Shown: positions 48,751 through 57,993 of the stretch, piece after piece
Layout: each line of letters opens with the position of its first letter
How positions within the stretch are numbered: position 1 is the first letter of the stretch
From: Streptomyces sp. LBL
GTDB lineage: Bacteria > Actinomycetota > Actinomycetes > Streptomycetales > Streptomycetaceae
NCBI RefSeq assembly: GCF_029893585.1
Contig: NZ_JARXYX010000001.1
Span: forward strand, 124,001 to 188,000
Reading direction: 5' to 3'
DNA length: 64,000 nucleotides
Position numbers and translations under genes: made by a program
The notes under the pieces: generated by a model
What the model saw: only the letters and a program-made list of their open reading frames with translations
Told to the model about the DNA's origin: nothing
Database searches by the model: none

Positions 48751-49323
48751 CTACTCGGGCGGATCGACCCGCAGGCGGTTGATCTGGTCGAGAACAGATG
48801 TGTGCAAGCGGCCGGCGTCGAGGTCGGGATAGGTCAGAGCCGTGACGATCAGCCCCTGAAGGGTGGCTGCTACCGCGAATCCGGCGGTGCGCCCGCCGAC
48901 GCAGGGCGACAGCAGCTCCGCGAGCCGCTCGTGATACGTGTGGAACGTCGGCCGCAGGGCGGGATCATGGGTCGCCGCGACGATCATCTCCTGCACCGCT
49001 GCGGCAGCGCTCCTCTTGTGCGTGACCAGAGCCACCACATAGTCCGCAGCCAGCCTCGGCAACTCATCCGCCGTCCCGGTCGCCGCCGTCTCGGTGAGCT
49101 GGTCGTCGACGATCTGCAGGGCCCGCTCGAACGTCGAGCGGCGCAGGTCCTCGATCGAGGAGAAGTGATACGTCACGGAAGCCAAGGAAGCCTTCGCGGT
49201 CGCTGCCACGGTCCGGTGCGTCAGGCTGCCCGAGCCGCCCGCGGCGACTACGGCGATAGCGGCATGTAGCAGCGCGGTACGTCGCGCCGCGCCGCGGGCC
49301 GTCAAAGTGCGGACCTCGTTCAC
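48751..49323 (-). CDS. TetR-family regulator of the OYE gene
   Basis: GTG 49323 (GGAGGGTGAA upstream) gives 190 residues with a TetR helix-turn-helix at about 15-55 (RTALLHAAIAVVAAGGSGSL, then TAKASLASVTYHFSSIEDLR) and a TetR_C-like helical domain (ATHDPALRPTFHTYHERLAELLSP). It lies 255 bases upstream of the OYE gene on the same strand, with separate promoters. Shared GTACA-NN-TGTAC dyads in both promoters indicate that it represses both itself and the reductase. The inducing ligand is probably a reactive enone or nitro compound, by analogy with NemR-type circuits. Confidence 0.87.
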   Translation of the reverse strand: MNEVRTLTARGAARRTALLHAAIAVVAAGGSGSLTHRTVAATAKASLASVTYHFSSIEDLRRSTFERALQIVDDQLTETAATGTADELPRLAADYVVALVTHKRSAAAAVQEMIVAATHDPALRPTFHTYHERLAELLSPCVGGRTAGFAVAATLQGLIVTALTYPDLDAGRLHTSVLDQINRLRVDPPE

Positions 49324-49699
49324 AGCTTCACCCTCCGCAAGCCGATACCGAGTACAAATGTACCGGAGTTCGGCCGATCGGCGAAGTCCACGAGCGCGAA
49401 CCCGACCGCGGGCCGAGCGGGACGAACCCGCCGTCGCCGAACGGGTCCTGGAGCGGATGAGCGAGCAGCTCGCCGAGGAGCTGGGACTGGACACCGGAGT
49501 GCGGGGCAGGCTGGAGCCGCTCTGAGGCGTGTCGGGATTGCTCCCGGTCCACCTCAGACCGCTCGGCAAGCGGGGGTGAATGCGCGGAAGCGGGGAATAC
49601 GAGGCTGCGACGCGAGCGTCCGGCGCCCGCGAACCGCGGGCCTGACCGGCGGCTGCGCAGATCCCATGACGAACGCAACGCGGCCGGCCAGGTGCCCGC
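49324..49699. other. Gene-free stretch between TetR and SnoaL-like genes
   Basis: Contains the TetR promoter with its dyad. On the plus strand at about 49418-49525 a short frame reads RDEPAVAERVLERMSEQLAE and ends GRLEPL, which could be a C-terminal scrap of a lost gene. Nothing else was recognised. Confidence 0.35.
49352..49363 (-). promoter_or_regulatory. Operator-like dyad in the TetR promoter
   Basis: GTACA-AA-TGTAC, 29-40 bases upstream of the TetR start codon, shares its core and spacing with the palindrome ahead of the OYE gene. Confidence 0.7.
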
Positions 49700-50185
49700 T
49701 CATGCCTGGGTTGCCATCTCCAGAGCGTTGGCGTTGCCCTCGAGCCAGCTGACGTGCTGGACCACCTTGGTGATCTTCCAGCCCTCTGCGGTGCGCACCA
49801 TGTGGTGGTCGTAGGAGCCGCGCATCAGGTAGAAGTCCCCACCAGGGGCATCCTTCTTGTAGTGCTGGGCGTACATGTAGGAGTAGCAGATCGCCTTGTC
49901 AGGGTCGGTGTCGTCGAAGACGACCCGGTGGTTGGGGCTGATGTGCTGGCGTGCCGTCCACCCCTCCAGGGCCTGGGCGGCGAAGCCGATGAACTGCTCC
50001 AGGGGGAAGTCCGAGGCCGGCAGGCCGGCTTCGGAGAAGTCGACGTGGACGGGGTCGGTCATCGTCGACGCGTACGTCACCCAGTCCGCCTTGTCGATGG
50101 ACATCGCGTATGTGATCACCACGTCGATGATCGCGTTGCGGTCTTCGAGCCGCTGGATCCGGGCTTCAAGGCTGCCTGTCGTCAT
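49700..50185 (-). CDS. SnoaL/NTF2-like protein
   Basis: The 161-residue protein has the cone-shaped NTF2 fold pattern of the SnoaL_4 type: an N-terminal helix (SLEARIQRLEDRNAIIDVVITY), SIDKADWVTYASTMTDPVHVD, ISPNHRVVFDDTDPDKAICY, and the final strand EGWKITKVVQHVSWLEGN. His and Asp residues in the pocket (HISPNH) suit a polyketide-cyclase, dehydratase or hydrolase-like role on a small aromatic. GAGG lies upstream of the ATG. It is divergent from an HxlR regulator with inverted repeats in between, so it is probably that regulator's target. Confidence 0.82.
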   Translation of the reverse strand: MTTGSLEARIQRLEDRNAIIDVVITYAMSIDKADWVTYASTMTDPVHVDFSEAGLPASDFPLEQFIGFAAQALEGWTARQHISPNHRVVFDDTDPDKAICYSYMYAQHYKKDAPGGDFYLMRGSYDHHMVRTAEGWKITKVVQHVSWLEGNANALEMATQA

Positions 50186-50273
50186 GTTCTATCCTCGGGG
50201 TAACGTCAGCCGGAAGGCGGAAGGGTTCCGCTGGGCCGACATGTGCTGCACACCGCACCAGCAGTCCGCATGT

Positions 50274-50292
50274 CACTTCCCTATCGGAAGTG
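50274..50292. promoter_or_regulatory. Inverted repeat between SnoaL-like and HxlR genes
   Basis: CACTTCC (50274-50280), CTATC, GGAAGTG (50286-50292) is a perfect dyad. Just to its right, CTTGT-AAAA-AGTAAG is a weaker ACTT/AAGT-type repeat. HxlR proteins often bind such ACTT...AAGT pairs. Confidence 0.55.
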
Positions 50293-50322
50293 GCTTGTAA
50301 AAAGTAAGCGAGGGGCGAGGCG

Positions 50323-50712
50323 TTGTCAACCCACCAGGAACCCCGTCTCTTCGCCGCCGGCTCGCCTGTCGGCGGTAGCGCTTGCAGCACTCTGAGTACA
50401 CCTCTTGCCCAGGTCATGACGTTGCTCGGGAAGCGGTGGTCCGGCTTGGTCCTCGGCACGCTCATGCAGGGACCGGTGTTCTTCACCGACCTCAAACGCG
50501 GCATCCCCGGGATCAGCGACCGGATCCTCACCGAACGTCTCGTGGAACTGGCCGACCTCGGCCTCGTCACACGCACGGTGGTCGACGGCAGGCCGATCCG
50601 CGTCCGTTATGAACTCACCGAACATGGCGCCGCCATCGAACCGGCCCTGGCCGCGCTTGCGTCGTGGGCCGAGAATCACCTGGAGCCCACGGTCGAGCCT
50701 CCGCGTCACTGA
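50323..50712 (+). CDS. HxlR-family transcriptional regulator
   Basis: TTG 50323 (after GCGAGGGGCGAGG) starts a 129-residue winged-helix protein with the HxlR pattern: Cys near the N-terminus (GGSACSTLSTPLAQVM), LLGKRWSGLVLGTL, FTDLKRGIPGISDRILTERLVELADLGLV and RVRYELTEHGAAIEPAL. HxlR regulators commonly sense electrophiles such as aldehydes or quinones through that Cys. It faces the SnoaL-like gene across an intergenic region with dyads, so local regulation is likely. A later start at the MTLLGKRW methionine is possible but would lose the conserved Cys. Confidence 0.87.
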   Translation: MSTHQEPRLFAAGSPVGGSACSTLSTPLAQVMTLLGKRWSGLVLGTLMQGPVFFTDLKRGIPGISDRILTERLVELADLGLVTRTVVDGRPIRVRYELTEHGAAIEPALAALASWAENHLEPTVEPPRH

Positions 50713-50882
50713 CGGGCTTTCATCCTGAAGGCGCTGGTCAAGGTGCTGGTGTGGGAGGCGGCGGGCGTGCTCTTCCTGGCAGTGGGGGATGATCGCCGGC
50801 TGATCATCCGTCGCTCGCACTCGGGCGCGCGGGTGCCGCCCGGCGGTCGTGCGGGACCGCCGGGCGGCTTTTCATGCCGAGG

Positions 50883-51055
50883 TCATCCGGCGATTCCCGC
50901 GGCGCGTACGACGGTCTGCGTCACGGTGTTGCCGCGGCTGTCACCGGCCTGGAATCTGCGGATAAGGCCACGTGCGGGGTCGCCGCGGTGACCAGGAGGG
51001 CGGCCGCGACCACGAGCGGGCGGCGCCGTCTTCCGGAGGAGTGCTGTGTCAAAGG
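50883..51055 (-). pseudogene. Possible remnant of a secreted protein
   Basis: On the minus strand a TTG at about 51050 opens a signal-peptide-like sequence (TQHSSGRRRRPLVVAAALLV, then TAATPHVALSA) that stops after 43 codons at about 50920. In another frame the downstream bases read RFQAGDSRGNTVTQTVVRAA, then GIAG and stop at 50883. It looks like a secretory gene reduced to both ends by a deletion. The family is unknown. Confidence 0.3.
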
Positions 51056-51059
51056 ATTC

Positions 51060-51799
51060 CCTCGACTTGAACGGGTGTACAGGCCGACGGGAATCCATGC
51101 CGCCACCGACGATCTTCGGAAGAGCCGGACGCCTTGTCATCGCTTTGGTAACAGGCAGGAAACGCACGGCAGTTGAGCCGCCCGGCAACACGGTGGTGCA
51201 GGCCTCGCATTCGGTCCACCGGACGGGCGGTTGCATGCAATCGTGAGCGTTTCCCCGGTCGGCCGACGGGGCGACGCGCCCTGTGGTACTCGTCCGGGCG
51301 CCTCTCTGAACGGCGAACTGTGGTGGGCCGCGGGTGCGGTCCGGGCCGGGGTGGTGGTCCCTGCGGCCCCCGCGGCCCCACCTCACTGCCGACTTACGCC
51401 CAGAGCTCGAACCCGGCCATGTCCACGCGGAGATGGCTCGTACCCCGGACTGCGCCCCGGGTTGCGGCGCACGCCCCCGGGCGGGCGGCACGGCGCAGGG
51501 GCAAGACGCCGGGGCAGGGCGGCGCACGGCCGGTCGGATACGGCCAACCTTGCTGGTTAGCGCCGTATTGCCGCCTCGTAAAGGCACACGTGGCGGCACT
51601 CTTCCCGATCACCGTGCGGAGACGGCCGGTTGACCGACTTTCGGACATCGATCTCCGCAATGGTGACAACTCCCGGACGCCTTGAAACGATCTGTCCGCA
51701 CTGAGCGGCACCCGCCTTGCTTCCCACCGCAGGTCGACAGCCCGCGGTCCCCCTGCCCCCGCCGCTGTCCGCCGACAGCCGGCGAAAGGAGCTGCCCGC
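51060..51799. other. Gene-free stretch upstream of the M4 protease
   Basis: About 740 bases with no recognisable coding sequence on either strand. The last 150 bases, which include an AT-richer part (CGACTTTCGGACATCGATC region near 51630-51660), probably contain the metalloprotease promoter. Confidence 0.35.
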
Positions 51800-54133
51800 A
51801 TGACCAACTCACCCATGGGCGTACGCCGTTCACCCGCCCGCACCCGCACGACACCAGGACGCGGCAGACTGGCGACCGCACTCGCCGCCGGTGTGGCCGT
51901 GCTCGCGATCACCGCTCCGACAGTCCAACCGGCCTCGGCCCTGGAGAGCGGATCCAGAGCCTCGGCGCCCCGGCCCATCGACGCGGAGCCCAGAGCCGGA
52001 GCGCGAGGCGTGCCCCTGTCTCCCGCACAGCGGGATCAACTCCTCGACCGCGCCACCGAGTCCGCGCACGACACAGCCCGCGACCTGCGCATGGGCGGCA
52101 AGGAAGAACTGGTCGCCACGGACGTCTCGAAGGACGCCGACGGCACCGTGCACACGCGCTACGCCCGCACCTACGCCGGACTTCCGGTGATCGGTGCCGA
52201 CGTGATCGTCCACGAGCGCGCCGGCGAACAGAGCGTCACGCGCACGACGCCACGGGCGCTCTCGGTGCCCACGACCGAGGCCGCGGTCTCCTCGGCCGCG
52301 GCGAAGAAGGCGGCGCTGGCGGCAGCCGACAAGCAGCGAGCCCTTACGGCCGAGCGTGCGGCCTCATCGCGGCAGGTCGTCTGGGCTGCGAACGGGGCCC
52401 CTCGACTGGCGTGGGACAACGTTGTCACGGGTGTCCGTGAGGACGACACGCCGAGCCGTCTCCACGTGATCACCGATGCCGTCACCGGTGCCCGCCTCGC
52501 CTCCTACGACGACATCCAGGCCGGCGAGGGCAGCAGCCAGTACAGCGGAACGGTTCCGCTGGCGTCGGTGCGCAAGGCGGACGTCTTCGAGCTCGCCGAC
52601 CCCCAGCGCGGCAACCACCGCACCTACGACGTCACCGGCGGGGTCCGCACGCTGATGACGGACGCCGACGACGTATGGGGCGACGGCACTCCGGCCACGG
52701 CGCAGACGGCAGCGGTCGACGCAGCCTACGGAGCCCAGCGGACCTGGGACTTCTACCACGACCGCTTCGGCCGCAACGGCATAGCCGACGACGGTGTGGG
52801 CGCCGTCTCCAACGTGCACTACGGCACCGGGTTCGCCAACGCGTTCTGGGACGACCTGTGCTTCTGCATGACGTACGGCGACGGCCTGGACGGCAAGCGC
52901 CCGCTGACCGAACTGGACATCTCCGCACACGAGATGACCCATGGCGTCACCTCCGCCACCGCCGGGCTGATCTACACCGGCGAATCCGGCGGACTCAACG
53001 AGGCCACCAGCGACATCATGGGCACCGCAGTGGAGTTCTTCGCGGGCAACGCCCAGGACACGCCCGACTTCCTCCTCGGTGAGCTCGCGGACGTCCGCGG
53101 CACCGGCAAGCCCCTGCGCTACATGGACCAGCCCTCCAAGGACGCCTCCGCGAAGGGGACGTCACAGGACTGGTGGACCGCCGGGACGAAGAAGCTGGAC
53201 CCGCACTTCAGCTCCGGGCCGGCCAACCACTTCTTCTACCTGCTGGCCGAGGGCAGCGGCCGCACGACCATCAACGGCGTGGCCTACGACAGTCCCACCT
53301 ACGACGGCAAGCCCGTCGCCGCCCTGGGCCTGGCGAACGCCACCAACGTCTGGTACCGGGCGCTGACCCGCTACATGACCAGCACCACCGACTACGCCGG
53401 CGCCCGCACCGCCACCCTGCAGGCAGCCGCCGACCTGTTCGGCACCACCAGCGACGCCTACGAGGCGGTCGGCAACGCATGGGCGGCGGTCAACGTCGGT
53501 CCCCGCTACGTCAACCACATCGCCGCCGACACCCCCTCCACCCGCGACGCGGCCGTCGGCCAGCCGGTCAGCCGACAGATCACCGCCACATCGACCCGGC
53601 CCGGCGCGCTCACCTACGCGGCCACCGGACTGCCCCACGGCCTGACCCTGGACCCGGCCGACGGCCGAATCTCCGGCACGCCCACCCGCGCAGGCACCTT
53701 CGCGGTCACCGTCACCGTCACCAACGCGGCGGCGGAGAAGCGCGACCTGCCCTACACCTGGACCGTCCTGGCCTCCGGCGGCGACCACTTCATCAACCCC
53801 GACCGCTACGACATCCCCAACTGGAAGGCGATCGAGTCACCGCTGCGTGTCACCGGCCGCACCGGCGACGCCCCCTCTGACCTCAAGGTCACCGTCGACC
53901 TGGTCCACGACTTCATCGGAGGCCAGATCATCGATCTCGTGGCCGAGAACGGCACCGTGATCCCCGTCAAGGACTTCGTCTGGGACACCGGCACCGAGCT
54001 GCACGCCACCTTCACGGTCGACGCCTCCGCGCTGCCCGCCAACGGAGTGTGGAAGCTGCACGTCACCGACAACACGCCGGGTATCTTCACCGTGGACCCG
54101 GGCTACCTGGACCGCTGGAGCCTGACCTTCTGA
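51800..54133 (+). CDS. Secreted M4 (thermolysin-family) metalloprotease with C-terminal P domain
   Basis: The 777-residue preproprotein has a signal peptide (about 20-48, LATALAAGVAVLAIT, then ASA), an FTP/PepSY-type propeptide (about 75-230), and an M4 catalytic domain (about 240-570). The zinc site is H377-E-x-x-H381 (HEMTH) with the third ligand E401 in GGLNEATSD, 24 residues after H377 as in thermolysin. The catalytic-site segment GPANHFFYLL is present. A putative Ig domain (VGQPVSRQITATSTRPGAL, about 575-660) and a P/proprotein-convertase domain (about 665-777, IPNWKAIESPLRVTG, ending YLDRWSLTF) follow. GAAAGGAG precedes the ATG. It degrades extracellular protein and probably matures by autoprocessing. 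Confidence 0.93.
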   Translation: MTNSPMGVRRSPARTRTTPGRGRLATALAAGVAVLAITAPTVQPASALESGSRASAPRPIDAEPRAGARGVPLSPAQRDQLLDRATESAHDTARDLRMGGKEELVATDVSKDADGTVHTRYARTYAGLPVIGADVIVHERAGEQSVTRTTPRALSVPTTEAAVSSAAAKKAALAAADKQRALTAERAASSRQVVWAANGAPRLAWDNVVTGVREDDTPSRLHVITDAVTGARLASYDDIQAGEGSSQYSGTVPLASVRKADVFELADPQRGNHRTYDVTGGVRTLMTDADDVWGDGTPATAQTAAVDAAYGAQRTWDFYHDRFGRNGIADDGVGAVSNVHYGTGFANAFWDDLCFCMTYGDGLDGKRPLTELDISAHEMTHGVTSATAGLIYTGESGGLNEATSDIMGTAVEFFAGNAQDTPDFLLGELADVRGTGKPLRYMDQPSKDASAKGTSQDWWTAGTKKLDPHFSSGPANHFFYLLAEGSGRTTINGVAYDSPTYDGKPVAALGLANATNVWYRALTRYMTSTTDYAGARTATLQAAADLFGTTSDAYEAVGNAWAAVNVGPRYVNHIAADTPSTRDAAVGQPVSRQITATSTRPGALTYAATGLPHGLTLDPADGRISGTPTRAGTFAVTVTVTNAAAEKRDLPYTWTVLASGGDHFINPDRYDIPNWKAIESPLRVTGRTGDAPSDLKVTVDLVHDFIGGQIIDLVAENGTVIPVKDFVWDTGTELHATFTVDASALPANGVWKLHVTDNTPGIFTVDPGYLDRWSLTF

Positions 54134-54281
54134 TCCCGTGCCCCGCCAGGGAGAGCCCCGTCCGCGTGCCTGCGGCCGGGGCCTCACCCTCGGGCATACC
54201 GGTCCTCGGACCAGGTCCGCCCAGCGGTGGTGCCCCACCTCAGCGCGAGTCACGGCCCGCGACCGGCCTGACCTCCTCCGG

Positions 54282-54647
54282 TTACTCGTCCCAGGCCTGG
54301 ACCATGGTCTGCTCGACGATCTTCCCGTCCCGCAGCGACAGCATCGACTCGGAGAGGACGCGGACCCCGTCCGGGTACTCGCAGGACTCGCTGTAGGCGG
54401 CCTCGTCGCCCTGGACGACACACCGTTCCAGCTTGTGTGTCATCTCGCGGCCGCTCAGCTCGTCGTACATCTCGGCGATCTGGTTCCGGCCGTGCACGAC
54501 CATGGGATGGCTGGGCTGGGTGTTGCGATCCACGATCCGGATCTCGGCGTCCTCCGCGTAGAGCGACAGCAGAACCTCCGCGATCGGTCCTTCGATGCCC
54601 CGGCGCAGCATGTCGGTGTCGAACCGGGAGCTTGCCTCGGTGCCCAT
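54282..54647 (-). CDS. SnoaL-like/NTF2-fold protein (nuclear transport factor 2 family)
   Basis: ATG 54647 is fixed by an ideal GGAGG ribosome-binding site six bases upstream. The 121-residue product has the short SnoaL layout: LSLYAEDAEIRIVDRNT, VVHGRNQIAEMYDELSG, MTHKLERCVVQGDEAAYSES, SMLSLRDGKIVEQTMVQAWDE. Members act as small cyclases, isomerases or ligand carriers. It is a single-gene unit here, with the M4 protease convergent on the left. No partner is evident. Confidence 0.8.
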   Translation of the reverse strand: MGTEASSRFDTDMLRRGIEGPIAEVLLSLYAEDAEIRIVDRNTQPSHPMVVHGRNQIAEMYDELSGREMTHKLERCVVQGDEAAYSESCEYPDGVRVLSESMLSLRDGKIVEQTMVQAWDE

Positions 54648-54794
54648 GATGAACCTCCTTCGAGGCCGCGGCCCGGCGAGGAGCGGGCCACTGAGGGCCT
54701 CTCCCTCCGAGCGTCCTCCGCCCCGGCGGACTCGGCAAGCCCAGTGCGCGAGGCTGCGGCCCGCTGCCGAGGGCTGACCCCGATCGACTGCTCC

Positions 54795-54829
54795 CCGAGG
54801 GCCGCCCGGAGATTCCGAGCGGCCCTCGG
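54795..54829 (-). terminator. Terminator of the ABC exporter gene
   Basis: CCGAGGGCCGC (54795-54805) and GCGGCCCTCGG (54819-54829) form a perfect 11-base stem in the 337-base gap after the minus-strand ABC gene. The rest of the gap holds ACCGTGTCGC-type direct repeats near 54847-54890 and no gene. Confidence 0.65.
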
Positions 54830-54984
54830 CGTGTGCCTGCGGCGCACCGTGTCGCCGCCAACCGCGCCTGCAGCGAACCGTGTCGCGGCGAACCGTTTCA
54901 GGGCGCGACATGTCCACGCCCCGGAACCTGCGACACGGAGCCCCTGCGCAGGGTCGGCGGGCGGAACACTCGTCACCTCGGTGA

Positions 54985-56739
54985 TCAGTCGACCGTCGCC
55001 AGGAACTGCGTCGCCGCCAGCTCGGCGTACAGCGGGTCGGCGCCCACCAGTTCACGGTGGGTGCCCACCGCGCGCACCCGGCCCGCGTCCATCACCACGA
55101 TCCGGTCGGCCATCGTCACCGTGGACAGCCGGTGCGCGACGACCAGCACCGTGGTCGTACGGGCCACGTCCGCGACCGTGTCCCGCAGCGCCGCCTCGTT
55201 CACCGCGTCCAGCTGCGAGGTCGCCTCGTCCAGGAGGAGCAGCCGGGGCCGGCGCAGCAGGGCGCGGGCGATGGCGACCCGCTGGCGCTCGCCGCCCGAC
55301 AGCTTGGTGCCGCGGTGCCCGACCAGGGTGTCCAGACCGCCGGGCAGCCCGGCGACCAGACCGTCCAGCCTGGTCGTCTTCACCACCCGCGTGACCAGGT
55401 CGTCGTCCGCCTCCGGGTGGCCCAGCAACAGGTTGTCCCGCAGCGAACCCGACAGCACCGGGGCGTCCTGCTCCACGTACCCGATCGCGGAACGGAGCCG
55501 GGACAACTCCCAGTCCGCCAGGTCCCGGCCGTCCAGGGTGATCGTGCCGGACTCGGGGTCGTAGAACCGCTCGATGAGCGAGAAGACGGTGGTCTTGCCC
55601 GCGCCGGACGGGCCGACGAACGCCGTCATGCCCTGCGCGGGCACGTCGAAGGTCACCCCGTGGTGGACGTACGGCAGGTCGTCGGCGTACCGGAAACGCA
55701 CGTCGGCGAAGGCGACGGCGGCGGGCTCGGCACCGGGGGAGGGCAGCGGTGCGGGCGGTGCGGCCGGTTCGGCGGGCAGCCGCAGGGCCTCCTCGATGCG
55801 GGCCAGGGCCGCGGCCCCGGTCTGGTACTGGGTGATCGCGCCGACGACCTGCTGGATCGGCGACATGAGATAGAAGACGTACAGCAGGAACGCCACCAGC
55901 GTGCCCACGTCGATGGCGCCGGTCGCGACCCGTGCCCCGCCGACCGCGAGCACCGTGATGAACGCGATCTGCATCGCGAGCCCGGCCGTGTTGCCCGCCG
56001 CGGCCGACCACTTGGCGGCGCGCACGCTCTGCCGCCATGACTCCTCGGCGGCCGCGTGCAGTGTGCGTTCCTCCCGGTGCTCGGCGCCGGACGCCTTGAC
56101 CGTGCGCAGCGCTCCCAGGATCCGCTCCAGCGAGGCACCCATGACCCCGACCGCGTTCTGCGCCTGCCGGCTGGCCCGGTTGATGCGCGGCACGATCAGA
56201 CCGAGGACCGTGCCCGCCGCCAGGATCACCGCGAGCGTGACCCCGAGCAGCACCGGATCCACCAGGCCCATCATCACCAACGTCGCCACGAGCGTGAGCC
56301 CGCCGGTGCCCAGGCCCACGAGCGAGTCGGTGGTCACCTCCCGCAGCAGCGTGGTGTCCGAGGTGATCCGGGCCATCAGGTCGCCCGGTTCGGTACGGTC
56401 CACGGCCGCTATCCGCAGCCGCAGCAGATACGAGGACAGCGCACGCCGCGCGCCGAGCACCACCGACTCCGCCGTGCGCCGCAGCACATACGAACCCAGC
56501 GCGCCCAGCGCCGTGTTGGCGACCACCAGGCCCGACATGGCGACCAACGCGCCCGTGATGGTGCGATCGTGCGCGAGATCGTCGATCAACTCCCGTGCGA
56601 CCAGCGGCAACAGAAGCCCGGTGGCGCCGGTGACCAGCGAGAGGAGGGCCCCCGCGAGCAGGGCCCAGCGGTGCGGCCGTACATATCCGAGAAGGAGCCG
56701 CCACGTGGGCGTCTCCGACTCCGTCCGGGCGTTGCTCAC
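54985..56739 (-). CDS. ABC exporter half-transporter (TMD-NBD; LmrA/MsbA-like)
   Basis: GTG 56739 (GGAG four bases upstream) gives 584 residues: six TM helices (about 25-310, starting [21 protein letters not shown]) and an ATPase domain (about 345-580) with Walker [12 protein letters not shown]-loop YVEQDAPV, signature [15 protein letters not shown], Walker [13 protein letters not shown] and H-loop VVAHRLST. Intact motifs at all sites suggest a homodimeric exporter of lipids or drugs. It is monocistronic, divergent from the mycothiol-dependent dehydrogenase operon. Confidence 0.92.
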   Translation of the reverse strand: MSNARTESETPTWRLLLGYVRPHRWALLAGALLSLVTGATGLLLPLVARELIDDLAHDRTITGALVAMSGLVVANTALGALGSYVLRRTAESVVLGARRALSSYLLRLRIAAVDRTEPGDLMARITSDTTLLREVTTDSLVGLGTGGLTLVATLVMMGLVDPVLLGVTLAVILAAGTVLGLIVPRINRASRQAQNAVGVMGASLERILGALRTVKASGAEHREERTLHAAAEESWRQSVRAAKWSAAAGNTAGLAMQIAFITVLAVGGARVATGAIDVGTLVAFLLYVFYLMSPIQQVVGAITQYQTGAAALARIEEALRLPAEPAAPPAPLPSPGAEPAAVAFADVRFRYADDLPYVHHGVTFDVPAQGMTAFVGPSGAGKTTVFSLIERFYDPESGTITLDGRDLADWELSRLRSAIGYVEQDAPVLSGSLRDNLLLGHPEADDDLVTRVVKTTRLDGLVAGLPGGLDTLVGHRGTKLSGGERQRVAIARALLRRPRLLLLDEATSQLDAVNEAALRDTVADVARTTTVLVVAHRLSTVTMADRIVVMDAGRVRAVGTHRELVGADPLYAELAATQFLATVD

Positions 56740-56904
56740 GGTTCTCCTTCGGACCTGCGGCGGGCGGAGCACTCAGGCTACGTCCGCGTCGGGCACACGT
56801 TCCCCCGCGGGCAGGGCCGACCGGCACCTCGTGATGTCATGCCGTTACCGATCAGTCCCGCGTAGGGTCGGGACAGGGACGGACACGAGGAAAGGGCCGA
56901 CACG

Positions 56905-57993
56905 ATGGCGCAGGAAGTACGTGGCGTGATCGCACCGGGCAAGGACCAGCCGGTGCGGGTGGAGACGATCGTCGTGCCGGATCCGGGCCCGGGTGAGGCC
57001 GTGGTCCAGGTGCAGGCCTGCGGGGTGTGCCACACCGACCTGCACTACAAGCAGGGCGGGATCAGCGACGACTTCCCCTTCCTGCTCGGCCACGAGGCCG
57101 CGGGTGTGGTGGAGGCGGTCGGCGACGGGGTCACCGAGGTCGCCCCCGGGGACTTCGTGATCCTGAACTGGCGGGCCGTGTGCGGGAAGTGCCGGGCCTG
57201 TCTGCGCGGGCGGCCCTGGTACTGCTTCGACACCCACAACGCCGACCAGAAGATGACGCTGGCCGCCACCGGCCAGGAGCTCTCCCCGGCCCTCGGTATC
57301 GGGGCGTTCGCGGAGAAGACACTGGTGGCGGCCGGGCAGTGCACCAAGGTGGACCCGTCGGTTTCGGCGGCGGTGGCCGGGCTGCTGGGCTGCGGCGTGA
57401 TGGCCGGGATCGGTGCCGCGATCAACACCGGACAGGTCGGCCGCGGTGACACGGTCGCGGTCATCGGCTGCGGGGGCGTGGGGGACGCGGCGATCGCCGG
57501 GGCGCGGCTGGCGGGCGCGGCGAAGATCATCGCGGTGGACATCGACGACCGCAAACTCGACACCGCCCGCACCATGGGGGCCACACACACGGTCAACTCC
57601 CGTGCGACCGATCCGGTGGCGGCGATCCGCGAGCTGACCGGCGGGTTCGGCGCGGACGTCGTCATCGAGGCGGTCGGCCGCCCGGAAACCTACCAGCAGG
57701 CCTTCTACGCCCGTGACCTGGCCGGCACGGTCGTCCTGGTCGGCGTGCCCACCCCGGAGATGAAGCTCGAACTGCCCCTTCTGGATGTCTTCGGCCGTGG
57801 CGGTGCCCTCAAATCCTCCTGGTACGGCGACTGCCTGCCCTCCCGCGACTTCCCGATGCTGATCGACCTGCACCTGCAGGGCCGCCTGGACCTGGGCGCG
57901 TTCGTCACCGAGACGATCGAACTGACCGACGTGGAGAAGGCCTTCGATCGGATGCATCACGGGGACGTGCTGCGCTCGGTGGTGGTGCTGTGA
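56905..57993 (+). CDS. mscR: S-(hydroxymethyl)mycothiol dehydrogenase / S-nitrosomycothiol reductase
   Basis: The 362-residue zinc-dependent medium-chain dehydrogenase has the catalytic-zinc ligands in [12 protein letters not shown] and LGHEAAG, the structural-zinc cluster [15 protein letters not shown], and the NAD fold signature [15 protein letters not shown] with the following acidic VDIDD. The segment [13 protein letters not shown] and its close association with a metallo-beta-lactamase gene are typical of the actinobacterial mycothiol-dependent enzyme that oxidises formaldehyde-mycothiol adducts and reduces S-nitrosomycothiol. GAGGAAAGGG lies ahead of the ATG. The stop codon overlaps the hydrolase start (GTGATGG), so they are coupled. 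Confidence 0.92.
   Translation: MAQEVRGVIAPGKDQPVRVETIVVPDPGPGEAVVQVQACGVCHTDLHYKQGGISDDFPFLLGHEAAGVVEAVGDGVTEVAPGDFVILNWRAVCGKCRACLRGRPWYCFDTHNADQKMTLAATGQELSPALGIGAFAEKTLVAAGQCTKVDPSVSAAVAGLLGCGVMAGIGAAINTGQVGRGDTVAVIGCGGVGDAAIAGARLAGAAKIIAVDIDDRKLDTARTMGATHTVNSRATDPVAAIRELTGGFGADVVIEAVGRPETYQQAFYARDLAGTVVLVGVPTPEMKLELPLLDVFGRGGALKSSWYGDCLPSRDFPMLIDLHLQGRLDLGAFVTETIELTDVEKAFDRMHHGDVLRSVVVL

Noticed and set aside
54438..54976. Minus-strand frames upstream of the small SnoaL-like gene
   Set aside because: The true start at 54647 is fixed by a GGAGG site. Upstream residues are Arg/Gly-rich noise, and a terminator hairpin at 54795-54829 interrupts the region.
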